Source: Methylobacterium phyllostachyos (lineage in GTDB: Bacteria; Pseudomonadota; Alphaproteobacteria; Rhizobiales; Beijerinckiaceae). From it: a stretch of 64,000 nt of DNA. Where the stretch lies: assembly GCF_900103445.1 (NCBI RefSeq), contig NZ_FNHS01000001.1:434001-498000 (forward strand), given 5' to 3'. Position numbers and translations under genes: made by a program. Below the pieces are notes generated by a model, which ran no database searches, was not told where the DNA came from, and saw only the letters and a list, made by a program, of their open reading frames with translations. Below, in pieces: positions 7,330 through 16,553 of this stretch; the first letter of the stretch is position 1, and every line of letters begins with the position of its first letter.

Positions 7330-9285
7330 ATGCGAGAGCAGGACCATGAATCGGCGCAGGCACGCGCCTTGAGTTTCGTCTTCCAGGTGCCGAGCGACTT
7401 CATCGCCGCCGTCGGTCTGCCCAAGGCCCACACCAAGAAGCTCGGTCGCGCCACGGAGAGCATGCTCGCCGCGCTCGCCATCGCCGCGGACTGCGACAAC
7501 CGCTGGATCAGCTACTCGCGGTCACGCGACTTCTACGCCGCCGCCGGTCGCTACGAAGGCACCGACTACACTTACGCCAGCGTCCTTGGCGCGGTGGCGA
7601 CCCTGATCCAAATGGGCATGATCGAGGAGCGGCGGTCCAAGCCCGGCTCACACCTGAGCCACGGGCTCCAGTCTCGCATCCGCCCGTCCGACCGCCTCAT
7701 CGACCTGATCGGCCACGCGCCGGTCTCGTACCTCGGCCGGCGCTCGCCCATCGTCATGAAGGGCGAGGACGGCAAGCTACTGGACTTCCAGGACACGGCC
7801 GAGACGGAGCGCCTCGTGGCGGAGGTCGCCGAGGTCAACGCGTTCCTCGCTGGCGTGCACGTCGAGGTCTCGCCCGACGCCTCGGATTCCGACTGGCGGC
7901 ACACCCGGCACCACATACACGCCCGCAAGGTCCGCGATGGCCGGGAGACCTGGACTTGCGTCCAGCTAACGCCGACGCCCGAGGTCTACAGGGTCTATGG
8001 CCGAGGCTCATGGGACATGCACGGCCGCTGGTACGGGTGGTGGCAGAACCTACCCAAGGAGCGGCGCGCTGAGCTCCTCATAAACGGTGAGTTCGTCATC
8101 GAGCCGGATTTTGCGGCGCTGCATCCCACGCTGCTCTACGCCCTCCGCGGCCACGTGCTCCAGCACGACCCCTACGCCCTGCGTGGCTACGAGCGCTCCG
8201 TCGGCAAGGCCGTCCTGAACCGGGCCATCAACGCCAAGACCATCCCCCTGGCCATCGGTTCGCTCATGGAGAAGCGGCACGTCCTGAAGTCGGACGGAAG
8301 CCCGGAGTGGGTCTACGGGTACAAGGAGACCGCGCACATCGTCGAGAAGGTCCTGGATGCGAACCCGGCCATCCGGGACGACATCGGGTCTGACGCCGGT
8401 GTGCGGCTCATGGGCATCGACGCCGGCATGATGCACCGGGTCATGAAGGCATGCTCCGTGGCAGGCATCCCGGTCCTGCCCGTGCACGACTCGGTCATCG
8501 CCCCCAACTCGAAGGAGGGGCAGGTCACCGCCATCATGTCCGAGGTCCTGTCCGTGACCGTGTCGGAACTGTCGAAGATGGGGTCAGATGAGGTGTCGAT
8601 AAAAAACGTCCGATATATGGGGGGCCGGGGTCGGATGGAGGTCTCCGTGGGGACCGTGCTGACCCCCAAGGCGGAGCCGGCGGCGCCCTCCTCCGGACCC
8701 GTGGCCTCCTCTTCCGAACCGGGGCTCTCCCCCTCCGGTACCGAGGTCCGCTTCCATCCTGTCGTGAGGCCTCTCCCGCCCCGTCCGGGTTCTCCCCGTC
8801 CCTCTGTCGTTGCCCCTCCTGCGGAGCCGGTGGCCTTCTCTCCGGCCCCTGTAGAGCCCCCTCCGCCTCCTGCGGTCGTGCCGGTGCCGGCCTTCCTCTT
8901 GGCCCTCCGGCCGGCGCCCGAGCCTGAACCGGCCCCTTCTCCCGAACCGCCCCCCTCCCTCGCACCCTCTCGCCCCCGTCCATCCCTCGCGTTCCTCGCG
9001 CGGTCCCTACCACCCGCTGATGCCCCCTCAGACCCCGCTCCGCTGAGGCCCGTCACGTACCCTCCCAGACACGCCCCTGTGTCCCTGGCCGTCGTAGATG
9101 ATGGACGCCCTGAGGACGCTCCCGAGGTGCTTTTCCCGCCCGTCGAGAGGAAAGGCTTGCTAGGGCGGCTCGCAGCCCAAGCCCGGGCCATGCGCGACCC
9201 GGTCGGCGCCGCAGCCGCGGATGCGCGCATGGCGGAGCTCAAGGCGCTAGCCTCACGTCAGCGTGCCCGTGCTCATGCATCATAG
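7330..9285 (+). CDS. Putative family A polymerase-like protein with a proline-rich tail
   Basis: 651 residues, with no close family recognised from sequence alone. The middle resembles a compact polymerase palm. EPDFAALHPTLLYAL (258-272, D260) looks like motif A (D-Y-S-Q-I-E-L-R). R289-x3-K293-x3-N297 in ERSVGKAVLNRAINA resembles motif B. PVLPVHDSVI (381-390, H386 D387) resembles motif C (VHDE). The N-terminal 250 residues are basic and contain several tryptophans. From about residue 440 to 620 the sequence is a Pro/Ser/Glu-rich linker, then a short basic C-terminus follows. No 3'-5' exonuclease domain is visible. A plasmid or phage replication role is a guess based on these motifs and on the DUF3987 and kinase remnants nearby. 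Confidence 0.55.
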   Translation: MREQDHESAQARALSFVFQVPSDFIAAVGLPKAHTKKLGRATESMLAALAIAADCDNRWISYSRSRDFYAAAGRYEGTDYTYASVLGAVATLIQMGMIEERRSKPGSHLSHGLQSRIRPSDRLIDLIGHAPVSYLGRRSPIVMKGEDGKLLDFQDTAETERLVAEVAEVNAFLAGVHVEVSPDASDSDWRHTRHHIHARKVRDGRETWTCVQLTPTPEVYRVYGRGSWDMHGRWYGWWQNLPKERRAELLINGEFVIEPDFAALHPTLLYALRGHVLQHDPYALRGYERSVGKAVLNRAINAKTIPLAIGSLMEKRHVLKSDGSPEWVYGYKETAHIVEKVLDANPAIRDDIGSDAGVRLMGIDAGMMHRVMKACSVAGIPVLPVHDSVIAPNSKEGQVTAIMSEVLSVTVSELSKMGSDEVSIKNVRYMGGRGRMEVSVGTVLTPKAEPAAPSSGPVASSSEPGLSPSGTEVRFHPVVRPLPPRPGSPRPSVVAPPAEPVAFSPAPVEPPPPPAVVPVPAFLLALRPAPEPEPAPSPEPPPSLAPSRPRPSLAFLARSLPPADAPSDPAPLRPVTYPPRHAPVSLAVVDDGRPEDAPEVLFPPVERKGLLGRLAAQARAMRDPVGAAAADARMAELKALASRQRARAHAS

Positions 9286-9357
9286 GCGTTGTCTATTGCC
9301 GAGCACCCTGGCAATATGCTGGCAGGCTCTCGCGGGCTGACGATGCACCTCATCGTG

Positions 9358-9392
9358 AAGGCCTCCACCTCCGGGTGGGGGCCTTCTTCATT
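9358..9392 (+). terminator. Rho-independent terminator-like hairpin
   Basis: AAGGCCTCCACC (9358-9369), loop TCCG, and GGTGGGGGCCTT (9374-9385) form a 12-bp stem with one G-T pair, followed by CTTCATT. It lies 72 bases after the stop of the polymerase-like gene and probably ends that transcript. Confidence 0.6.
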
Positions 9393-9452
9393 CAGGCCCA
9401 TGCCGTTCCTCGGGGGTTGTCCGTTGCAGGGCCCGGCGGCCCGCTACAGGGC

Positions 9453-10137
9453 ATGCGACCCGCCCTCGCCATAGCCTCCCTCGATGCCCTGCCGGACGCC
9501 ATCGCATCATGGCGCCCGACCCTCATCGTCTCCATCGCATCCCCATCCCGGCCCATGGTTCGCCCATGGCCGGGGCCATGGCTGCCCATGACCCTCCATG
9601 ACCGCGAGGCCATGGGGACCATGGGGACCGCCATGGTGACTGGCATGGTCCGCATGGGCCTTCCCCGCGCCGCCATTTCCCATGCCCGCCCCATCAGCCT
9701 GCCCATGCCGTCCCATGTCCTCGCCATGGTGGAGGCCATCAGGTCCCATGGGGCGACCCATGGGGACGAGATGGGCCGCCATCGGGATTCCATGGGCCAC
9801 CATGGGCAGGTCCATGGGGAGCCATGGGTCAGCCCATGGGCCACGCATCCTCGTCCATTGCCATGCGGGCCTGGGGCGTAGCCCTGCCATGGCCATCGTC
9901 GCCCTCATGGTCATGGGCCTCGATGCCAAGGCCGCCGTCGAGGCCGTGGCTATGGCCGTGCCCGAGGCGTCCCCGAACAGGCTGGTGCTCCGCCATGCCG
10001 AGGCTATCCTCGGTGGGGCCATCGTCGTCCATGCGCAGTGTGCATGGCTCTACAGACGCGGGCCCTCGGGCGCACAGCGCGAGGTTCGGGCCGAGGTAGG
10101 CCCCATCGCGAGTCCCCCTTGGGAATGCGCTCCATAA
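9453..10137 (+). pseudogene. Tyrosine/dual-specificity phosphatase-like gene broken by a frameshift
   Basis: Two overlapping frames together resemble a predicted protein-tyrosine phosphatase of the COG5350 kind. The first frame, from ATG 9453, gives MRPALAIASLDALPDAIASW and later LHDRE and LPMPSHVLAMVEAIRSHG. The second frame supplies the active-site signature HCHAGLGRS (C-x5-R) at about 9857-9883, then a helical tail ending at TAA 10137. The frame has to change by one base somewhere between about 9770 and 9845. The region in between is packed with CATGGG units and codes for unusual Met/His/Gly runs, as if repeat growth had lengthened and then broken the gene. It could instead be two small unrelated genes. 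Confidence 0.5.
9554..9925. repeat. CATG/CCATGG-saturated tract
   Basis: About 25 copies of CATG fall in roughly 370 bases, most within CCATGG, CCATGGGG or CCCATG contexts. Random DNA of this base composition would hold about one. The copies are irregularly spaced, occur in all frames and are not a tandem array. The tract coincides with the middle of the broken phosphatase-like gene. Confidence 0.8.
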
Positions 10138-10749
10138 TAAAATCGCGACGTGCCGCTTTCGAGCCAAAGGATAAGGAAGCTGGCTCCATCCTGAGGAGAG
10201 CAGTACTGCCCTCGAGTGCGGCAGGAGTGACCCACGCGGTGTTGCCGACGCCGAATACGACCTGTTCCTAACTGCATAGGATCAGTCAGCAGGGGTCGAG
10301 GACCATTCTGAGCCGGTCGATGTCTAGGTTTATGAACTCGGCCACATCGACGCCGGTGACTGAGATCGGCCTGCCTTCCGTACCCCTTGCCGTCTTATGG
10401 CTCCCTAGCGGTGATGGCTGACTAACCCCTCTGTAGCCCCAGAATTATTAGCTACGCTGCTACGCTTAAGTATCATGTTTGGCTAAACGCAAGGGAAGAA
10501 ATCGGCTGAAGGGCCGTCGTCATGATTTTACGTCGGTAATCCAGCACCATCAGACCGTGCTCCGACCCCACTTGCTTTCCTGTAGCAGATGTAGCAAAAG
10601 TAGCAGGTGTAGCAGGCGTAGCGAGTCGCGGAGGGGCCTGCTCAGAAGCCGGCTGCCACCAAGCATCACATTTTCATAGATCTGACTTTCCAGACAAATC
10701 GAAGGGTCGGACCAACCGACAGCCTAAGAAATCAAGGTTTACGCAAGCT
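10138..10749. other. Intergenic region with a short tandem repeat
   Basis: No gene is supported between the phosphatase remnant and the DUF3987 gene. Five tandem 9-base units (GTAGCAGAT, GTAGCAAAA, GTAGCAGGT, GTAGCAGGC, GTAGCGAGT) lie at 10582-10626. They are in frame with the downstream gene, which stays open back to a TAA at 10537-10539 but has no obvious start codon there. Read in that frame they code for repeated Val-Ala-x. The block may be the remains of a longer N-terminus, or iteron-like DNA. Base composition shifts from GC-rich to AT-rich across this stretch. Confidence 0.45.
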
Positions 10750-12171
10750 ATGACCTCAATAGAAGCACCTGAACCCAACACGCCATCAATATTCAATTTC
10801 ACATCCTACCCTTACGATGCACCTGAGTACCCTGTGAATGCCTTAGGCCCAGTTTCAGGTCTGGCGCGGTCCCTTGCAGAAGCATTACAGGTTCCGTTAG
10901 CGTTGGTGGCGCAAAACATTCTGGGCTTGCTGTCTTTTGCTACCCAAGGGCTAGCAAATGTACAAACCCCACTTACTGCCAGTTCCCCCCTGTCTCTGTG
11001 CTTAGTTACAACCGTTGAGTCACAGCCGCGCAAAAGGCTTCTTCAATCGATACTATCGTCCGAACTAATCCTGTATCAAAAAGATCTTCAAAATATTCAA
11101 ATGCGCACAGCCAAGGAAGAGACCCCCTCCACATCGACTAAATCGAACAATGACACTCACAAATCGGTGCTAGGCTGCATATTCCTTCCACGAGAACAAC
11201 AAATTTCGAGCATCTTCCCTAATATTAGATATTATCCATCAACTATACTTTTTAATAGTGATAATTTATCTCAGTTCATTGCGAAAGGCGGCCAAAAATA
11301 TACCTCATCTCAATCCTCCGCAACTCAACATTTAGACGATCTATGGTCAGGTGAGGACATCGTGCAGATTACCAAATCGACCACCGAAATAATTTCAAAT
11401 TACAGGTGTACGTTTAATCTAAGCGCTAGTGAGGATCAAGTTGTAGAGCTGTTTAATATTGAATATCACGCAACACATGCACTCTTATCTAAGGCGTTGA
11501 TTGCAGCACCGGAAAAAATTATTGGCCAAAGATCAATTAAAGAATTAAAGCCCAATGAGATTGCGGGACTCAACGACTTTCACAGCAGATGTATAGAACT
11601 TTTGCTGCAAATCATACCATCCTCTGAACAACCATCGGCAGGGCCCTCCTTGAGATTGTTGAAATTACAACGCCCCGAGCGTGGAACTCTAATCGATTTC
11701 ATGAAAGAAATTGAAGCTCATTCGGGTCCAGAAGGATTTTTCTCTAAAATCCAGGCTTTTTCAGAAAACGCGGCCGAACATGTATGTCGGCTCGCAGGCG
11801 TCCTGCAACTCTACGACAACCCACTGGCCGAAACTATCAGCGGCGAAATGCTAAACAATGCAATGGCTCTTTTTTCTTTCTATGCAATAGAGGCATACCG
11901 GATTCAAGACTTACGCGACAAAGAACGCCAGCTTCCAGAAGAATTGGTGCTATTGAAATGGTTATTGGAAAAGTCGAAAAAAATGAACGGCTCCGCTATT
12001 TCAGAGCCCTTTCGTGTCCGTTATGTGCGACAAAATACAAAACCACAGTTCAGAAATATCGAAAAATTACTTGAGATTATTAAGATTTTAGAGGCAAAGC
12101 ATTATGTTGATTACGACGCGGACAAAAAACTCATCAGTTTGCGAGTCTCCGAGTTGCCGAAGGAGATGTAG
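10750..12171 (+). CDS. DUF3987 (YfjI-like) protein
   Basis: 473 residues. The region FSENAAEHVCRLAGVLQLYDNP (around residues 338-359) and the N-terminal NILGLLSFATQGLANVQTP are typical of DUF3987, a family found on plasmids, prophages and satellites and thought to be derived from primase-helicase replication proteins. In many relatives a primase or helicase part precedes this region, so the protein may be truncated. Base composition and codon use are far more AT-rich than in every neighbour, which indicates recent transfer from a different source. ATG 10750 has no strong ribosome binding site, and the open frame continues upstream, so the start is uncertain. A hairpin at 12183-12210 follows the stop. 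Confidence 0.7.
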   Translation: MTSIEAPEPNTPSIFNFTSYPYDAPEYPVNALGPVSGLARSLAEALQVPLALVAQNILGLLSFATQGLANVQTPLTASSPLSLCLVTTVESQPRKRLLQSILSSELILYQKDLQNIQMRTAKEETPSTSTKSNNDTHKSVLGCIFLPREQQISSIFPNIRYYPSTILFNSDNLSQFIAKGGQKYTSSQSSATQHLDDLWSGEDIVQITKSTTEIISNYRCTFNLSASEDQVVELFNIEYHATHALLSKALIAAPEKIIGQRSIKELKPNEIAGLNDFHSRCIELLLQIIPSSEQPSAGPSLRLLKLQRPERGTLIDFMKEIEAHSGPEGFFSKIQAFSENAAEHVCRLAGVLQLYDNPLAETISGEMLNNAMALFSFYAIEAYRIQDLRDKERQLPEELVLLKWLLEKSKKMNGSAISEPFRVRYVRQNTKPQFRNIEKLLEIIKILEAKHYVDYDADKKLISLRVSELPKEM

Positions 12172-12743
12172 AACACAGAAGCGGGCGGTCATAATGACAA
12201 ATGATCGCCCTTGGCTGCGTGACGGCGGGTAAAAAATGAAGTTCGGGATTATAACTCAGGGGATTATCCTACTACCGGGATCCGACTATGACGTCAGCCG
12301 GCGTTGCCTTCCACACCGCAGAACTCGCCCCGGAGTGGAAGGGCAACCTATTTGCAGCCGTCCTGGGCAGACATCACTCTTGTGGCTCGTCGTGGAGGAC
12401 GGGAGGGTCAATAGTGAGGAACGCTTGTTTCGCGGTAATAACCAGCGAGGCCGCTACGTGAAGCTTGCTTAGATAGAGCGTTCTGAATGGTGTCAGTCGA
12501 TGTCGATGCTTGTGTCATCCGGCTTTCCCCGAAGAGGGTGCTGTTCAGCTTCTTGAAAGGTACGCGGACTTCGAGTCCGGTGGCGACCCAACGCAGTCGT
12601 ACACGAGCGGTCGAACGACTCTCGAAAGCGGAAGTGTACTCCGTCGCTACTCCAGCGGCGATGAGCCTACTGCGGCCGCTCAGTTGAAGGCTATGGCTCC
12701 CCAAGGAGCAGCCGTTCTCGCCGGCTGCCGCTGCAGGCACCCT
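12172..12743. other. Intergenic region with a hairpin
   Basis: GGGCGGTCAT (12183-12192) pairs with ATGATCGCCC (12201-12210) across an 8-base loop, directly after the DUF3987 stop. It may be a terminator, although no T-run follows. The remaining 530 bases hold only short open frames without recognisable domains; I see no gene here. Confidence 0.4.
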
Positions 12744-13275
12744 TCAAGGTTTGATGAGTTCGACCTGATCAACAGGCAGCGAACGCCACCAAGCGCCAGA
12801 CGCACGGAATGCCTCGTAGGCTAACCGTAGGACATACTCCGGCTGACAGTGCGACGGGTCGATCTCACGGCGGGCCTCGTTGCGGGCGAGGAGCATTTCC
12901 CAGGAAAGGTCGAACACTTTCCACTCGACCGAGAGGCCATACCGCTCAATGACCTGAAGCTCGGCTTTGAATACCTCACGGGTCAGGTGGGTGTCGGCCA
13001 TTACCACGTTGAACCCGGCCGCCAGGGCCGCATCCAGGGCAGCGACCTTCACACCGTGGAGCAGTTGACGCGCGCCATCGTCCCAGCCCGTCTGCCGCAC
13101 CTGCCCAGTAGACCTGACGGTCCGGCGGCCAGAACGTCTGACGTAGGTCGTCGAGGGTAAGGTGCACCCAGCCCTGGAGTGGGTCGTACCGGCGCGCATA
13201 GGTCGTCTTGCCCGCCCCGGGGCATCCAATCAGCCCCACTACCCTCTGTCGGCGCGGGTATCTCTCATCGTCCAT
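12744..13275 (-). pseudogene. T4 Pnkp-like 5'-polynucleotide kinase, frameshifted
   Basis: The first frame, from ATG 13275, gives a P-loop kinase start: VVGLIGCPGAGKTTYARRYD, with Walker A GCPGAGKT, then LTLDDLRQTFW. The second frame, one base off, continues with FNVVMADTHLTREVF and WKVFDLSWEMLLARNEARR, ending at 12744. This order matches the kinase domain of phage T4 polynucleotide kinase (GCPGSGKS, NRDDYRQ, SDTNL, KVFDVPW, RN). The frames must join between about 13125 and 13090. The gene is therefore broken unless this is a sequencing error or programmed slippage. Such kinases act in phage RNA or DNA repair. It lies 11 bases after another gene remnant on the same strand. Confidence 0.72.
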
Positions 13276-13286
13276 GAAGAGCGGGA

Positions 13287-13577
13287 TCAGGCATGGTGGG
13301 CGACATCCTCGTCCTCATCGATCTCGGGGTCGGCCTCGACGGTGTCACCACGGAGATAGCGTGCTTGGACCTCGGCGACGCGGCGAGCGGCCTGGGCGTG
13401 GCGGTTGGACACAAGGCTGTCCGGGCCGAAGTCCCCGCCGCGCTTGGCTGCCAGCAAGTCCGGGTCTCCCCAGCGGTCGAGAAGGACCTGGAAGGCGTCG
13501 TGCCGGGCCACGTCGAAGGCGATCCGCTGGCCCATCATGTCCTTGTAAGGGTGAGCCGGATGAATGCCGGCGCAGGG
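13287..13577 (-). pseudogene. C-terminal fragment of an unknown gene cut by an IS
   Basis: An open frame of about 96 codons enters directly from the end of an IS3-family element at 13577/13578 and runs to the stop at 13287. It reads HPAHPYKDMMGQRIAFDV and ends in an acidic tail (EADPEIDEDEDVAHH). No family is recognised. ATG pairs at about 13538 could allow a short product. It lies 11 bases upstream of the kinase remnant and was probably in its operon. The part upstream of the insertion is not found on the other side of the IS block at 19963, so DNA was lost or rearranged there. Confidence 0.5.
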
Positions 13578-14457
13578 TGATCCGCCCCCAGTGAAGTGGT
13601 CCGCCCTGAGGTATGGCTTTCGGGCCAGTGGAGTTGACCCCGTTTGTGGTCCACGGCCTATGCAAGTTCTCGGGCTGTGACAGCTTGGTTGGCGAAGGCT
13701 CGGGGCGTCAAGCCGCCCAAGGCCGTATGAGGTCGGTCTTCGTTGTAGTGGCACCTCCAGTCCTCGATGCGCTCCCGGGCATCGGTCAGCGACAGGAACC
13801 ACGAGGCGTTCAGACATTCCGCCCTTAGGCGGCCGTTGAACGACTCGATATACGCGTTGTCGGTCGGCTTGCCCGGTCGGGAGAAGTCGATCTCGACCCC
13901 GTTCAGGTAGGCCCACTGGTCGAGCATGCGACCGGCGAACTCCGGCCCATTATCGACCCGCAAGCTCTTGGGCCGTCCTCTGAGCTTGACCAAGGCGTCG
14001 AGCGCTTCGGTCACTTGGTAGGCGCGGAAGTTGGCTCTCGGCGTGAGTGAGAGCGCCTCTCGCGTGTGGCAATCGACGACGGTCAGGATCCGGAATGGAC
14101 GCCCGTCGAAGATGCGGTCGGACATGAAGTCCATCGCCCAGACCTCGTTGGGTCCACCGATCGCAGGCCGTCCCTGGCGATATCGCCAAGCCCGCTTGCG
14201 CTTTGGTAGCTTGACCCGGATCGACAGCCCTTCGTCTCGGTAGATCCGGTAGGTGCGCTTGTGGTTCACCTTCCAGCCCTCCCGTCGCAGCAGGATATGT
14301 AGCCGTCGATAGCCGTAACGGACCCGTGCGGCGGCCAGCTCCTTCAACCTCATCCGCAGAGCGACTTGCGGGTCGGCTCGCTTCCTGTTATCAAGCGACA
14401 GCCGGAACTGACCCCTTCGCGTCATGAGGATCTGACCCCCATGCTAATTTCCCACGC

Positions 14458-15240
14458 CTAGACGGGTGTGGGTTGGGGGACCGCAGCCGCCTTTTGCAGG
14501 AGGCCGCTGCGACGCTTCTCACGAAGCCGGTAGCTGTCGCCGCGGATGGTGACGACGTGGCTGTGGTGCAGCAGCCGATCGAGGATCGCGGTGGCCACCA
14601 CCGCATCGCCGAACACGCTTCCCCACTCGCCCACGGCCCGGTTCGAGGTCACCAGCATCGCGCCCCGCTCGTAGCGGCGGCTGACGAGCTGGAAGAACAG
14701 ATGCGCGGCATCCGGCTCGAACGGCAGATAGCCGAGCTCGTCGATGATCAGCAGTTTCGGCTTGGCGTAGTGCGTCAGTCGCTCCTCCAACCGGCCCTCA
14801 GCATGCGCCTTGGCCAGCTGCGCCACGAGCGTCGTGGCCGGGGTGAACAGCACGCCATAGCCGGCCACAATCGCCGCGCGCCCGATCGCCACCGCCAAGT
14901 GCGTCTTGCCCACACCGGGCGGCCCGAGGAACAGCACCGCTTCGCCATTGGCGATGAAGCGGCCGGTGGCAAGTTCACGGATCTGCGCCTTGTCCAGCGA
15001 GGGTTGTGCGCCGAAGTCGAAGCCGGTCAGGTCCCGCACGAAGGGGAAGCGAGCCAGACCGAAGGCCATGTCGATGCGGCGCTGGTCACGCCGAGCGACC
15101 TCGCGCTCGCAGAACAGGGTCAGCGCCTCACGGATCGTCAGCTCGCCCCGGCCAGCCTCGTCGATCAGGCTATCGAGCTGATCGCGCATGGCCGTCAGCT
15201 TCAGGCGGTCGAGCAGCAGGGTGAGGTGGTCATGGTCCAT
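14458..15240 (-). CDS. istB: IS21 helper ATPase IstB
   Basis: 260 residues. An AAA+ ATPase of the DnaC/IstB type: Walker A LFLGPPGVGKTHLAVA, Walker B LLIIDELGYLPF, and sensor region AMLVTSNRAVGEWGSVFGD. IstB assembles on target DNA and recruits IstA. The ATG shares one base with the istA stop, the standard istAB arrangement. Intact in length and motifs. Confidence 0.95.
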   Translation of the reverse strand: MDHDHLTLLLDRLKLTAMRDQLDSLIDEAGRGELTIREALTLFCEREVARRDQRRIDMAFGLARFPFVRDLTGFDFGAQPSLDKAQIRELATGRFIANGEAVLFLGPPGVGKTHLAVAIGRAAIVAGYGVLFTPATTLVAQLAKAHAEGRLEERLTHYAKPKLLIIDELGYLPFEPDAAHLFFQLVSRRYERGAMLVTSNRAVGEWGSVFGDAVVATAILDRLLHHSHVVTIRGDSYRLREKRRSGLLQKAAAVPQPTPV

Positions 15241-16553
15241 CAGAAGCCTCCCCCAGCGACCGCCTCGTACTCGGCCAGCGGCCGCAACAGCGCCGGCGGC
15301 ATGATGGGCGACGGGTCGAGCCGGTGAGCCGGTCGCTCTCGGCTACCCACAAGCCCGGCCAGATGGGCATCGTCGACGACACGGCCGTGGCGCCCCTTCA
15401 ACGCGGCGTGCACGGCGACCTCACCTCCGCCGTGGTGGACGCGCACCACCGCTCCGCTCACGGTGACGCGAACCCGCTCGCCGATCAGCCGCCACGGCAC
15501 CGAGTAGGCGTTGCCGTCGACGCTGACCGCGCAGTCTGCCCCAACTCGGCGCACGAGATCGCGCGCGGCGGAGAACGGCGGCACGCCCGCCAGGGGCTGC
15601 AGCGCCCGGGCCTCATCCCGGGCGAACCGCGCCCCCGGCGCCTCACCGGTCGTGCCGTGCGCGCGCCGGTCGGCCACATCCCGCGTCCAGGCATCGAGAT
15701 GCGCCTCCAGGGCGGCAAAGCTCGCGAAGCGGTGGCCGGCCACAGCGTTCCTTTTGACGTAGCCGACGCCGCGCTCGTCCTTGCCCTTCGTGCGCGCCCG
15801 GTACGGGGCGCAGGCCCGCACCCGGAAGCCCCAATGCCGGGAGAAGGCGTGCAACCGCGGATGCAGGATGACCTCGCGGCTGATCGGGTCATGGTGCAGG
15901 ACCAGGGCGCGGGCATTGTCGAGCAGCACCTCACGCGGCACACCGCCGAACGCCTGGAAGGCGCTCTCCAATCCGGCGAACCAGTCCTCCTGCCGCTCGT
16001 GGCCGAAGGCGCGCACGTGCAGTCGACGCGAGTAACCGAGCGTCGCAACGAACAGCGAGACCCGGGTCGGCACACCGCCGATCTCGATCCGCCGCTCGCC
16101 GAAGTCGATCTGCATCTGCTCGCCTGGCCGCGTCTCGAACCGCACGCTCGCCCGCGCGGCGACCACCAGGTCCCGCCGCAACGGCGCCACAGCCCGTTCC
16201 ACGGTGCGCAGGCTGACGTGGATGTCCTTCTCGTTGGCGAGGTCCTGGCGCACGACGTCGGCGTTGCCGGCATGCTGCCGGAACCGTTCGGCCAACCAGT
16301 CCGTCAAGCCGTCGAGCCGCTTCGATCGTGAAGGCGTTTTAGAGGAACGCCAATCACCCTGACGGAGCCAGTGCTTGACCGTGTTCTTCGAACAGCCGAG
16401 CTCGGTCGCGATCCGCTTGGCACCCCAGCCCAGCGCCTTCAGCCGCACCATCGCCGATACGTCGTCCGGCGTCTTCATCTCGGCCCTCCGCGGATCGTTC
16501 ATCCGCTGAAGAGCCTGATCTTCGTTCCTGATCATCTCGACCTCCTCGCTCAT
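15240..16553 (-). CDS. istA: IS21 transposase IstA
   Basis: 437 residues. An N-terminal helix-turn-helix (WGAKRIATELGCSKNTVKHWL) is followed by a DDE integrase core with QIDFGERRI, LLDNARALV and a catalytic glutamate in the region around TKGKDERGVGYVKRN. It performs cut and strand transfer at the element ends together with IstB. Length is slightly below the 490-510 typical of some IS21 groups but normal for the shorter ones. No disruption seen. Confidence 0.93.
   Translation of the reverse strand: MSEEVEMIRNEDQALQRMNDPRRAEMKTPDDVSAMVRLKALGWGAKRIATELGCSKNTVKHWLRQGDWRSSKTPSRSKRLDGLTDWLAERFRQHAGNADVVRQDLANEKDIHVSLRTVERAVAPLRRDLVVAARASVRFETRPGEQMQIDFGERRIEIGGVPTRVSLFVATLGYSRRLHVRAFGHERQEDWFAGLESAFQAFGGVPREVLLDNARALVLHHDPISREVILHPRLHAFSRHWGFRVRACAPYRARTKGKDERGVGYVKRNAVAGHRFASFAALEAHLDAWTRDVADRRAHGTTGEAPGARFARDEARALQPLAGVPPFSAARDLVRRVGADCAVSVDGNAYSVPWRLIGERVRVTVSGAVVRVHHGGGEVAVHAALKGRHGRVVDDAHLAGLVGSRERPAHRLDPSPIMPPALLRPLAEYEAVAGGGF

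Noticed and set aside
9554..9925. CATG-rich tract as a CRISPR array or iteron block
   Set aside because: The units are only 4-8 bases, irregularly spaced and without constant spacers, so neither a CRISPR array nor a regular iteron set fits.
10479..10679. Small basic protein of 66 residues
   Set aside because: The Cys/Ser/Arg-rich translation comes from the 9-base tandem repeat read in another frame; no start signal or homologous pattern.
12236..12824. Several short open frames after the DUF3987 gene
   Set aside because: They overlap in conflicting frames, lack start signals and have no domain; the kinase remnant on the other strand begins at the right edge.
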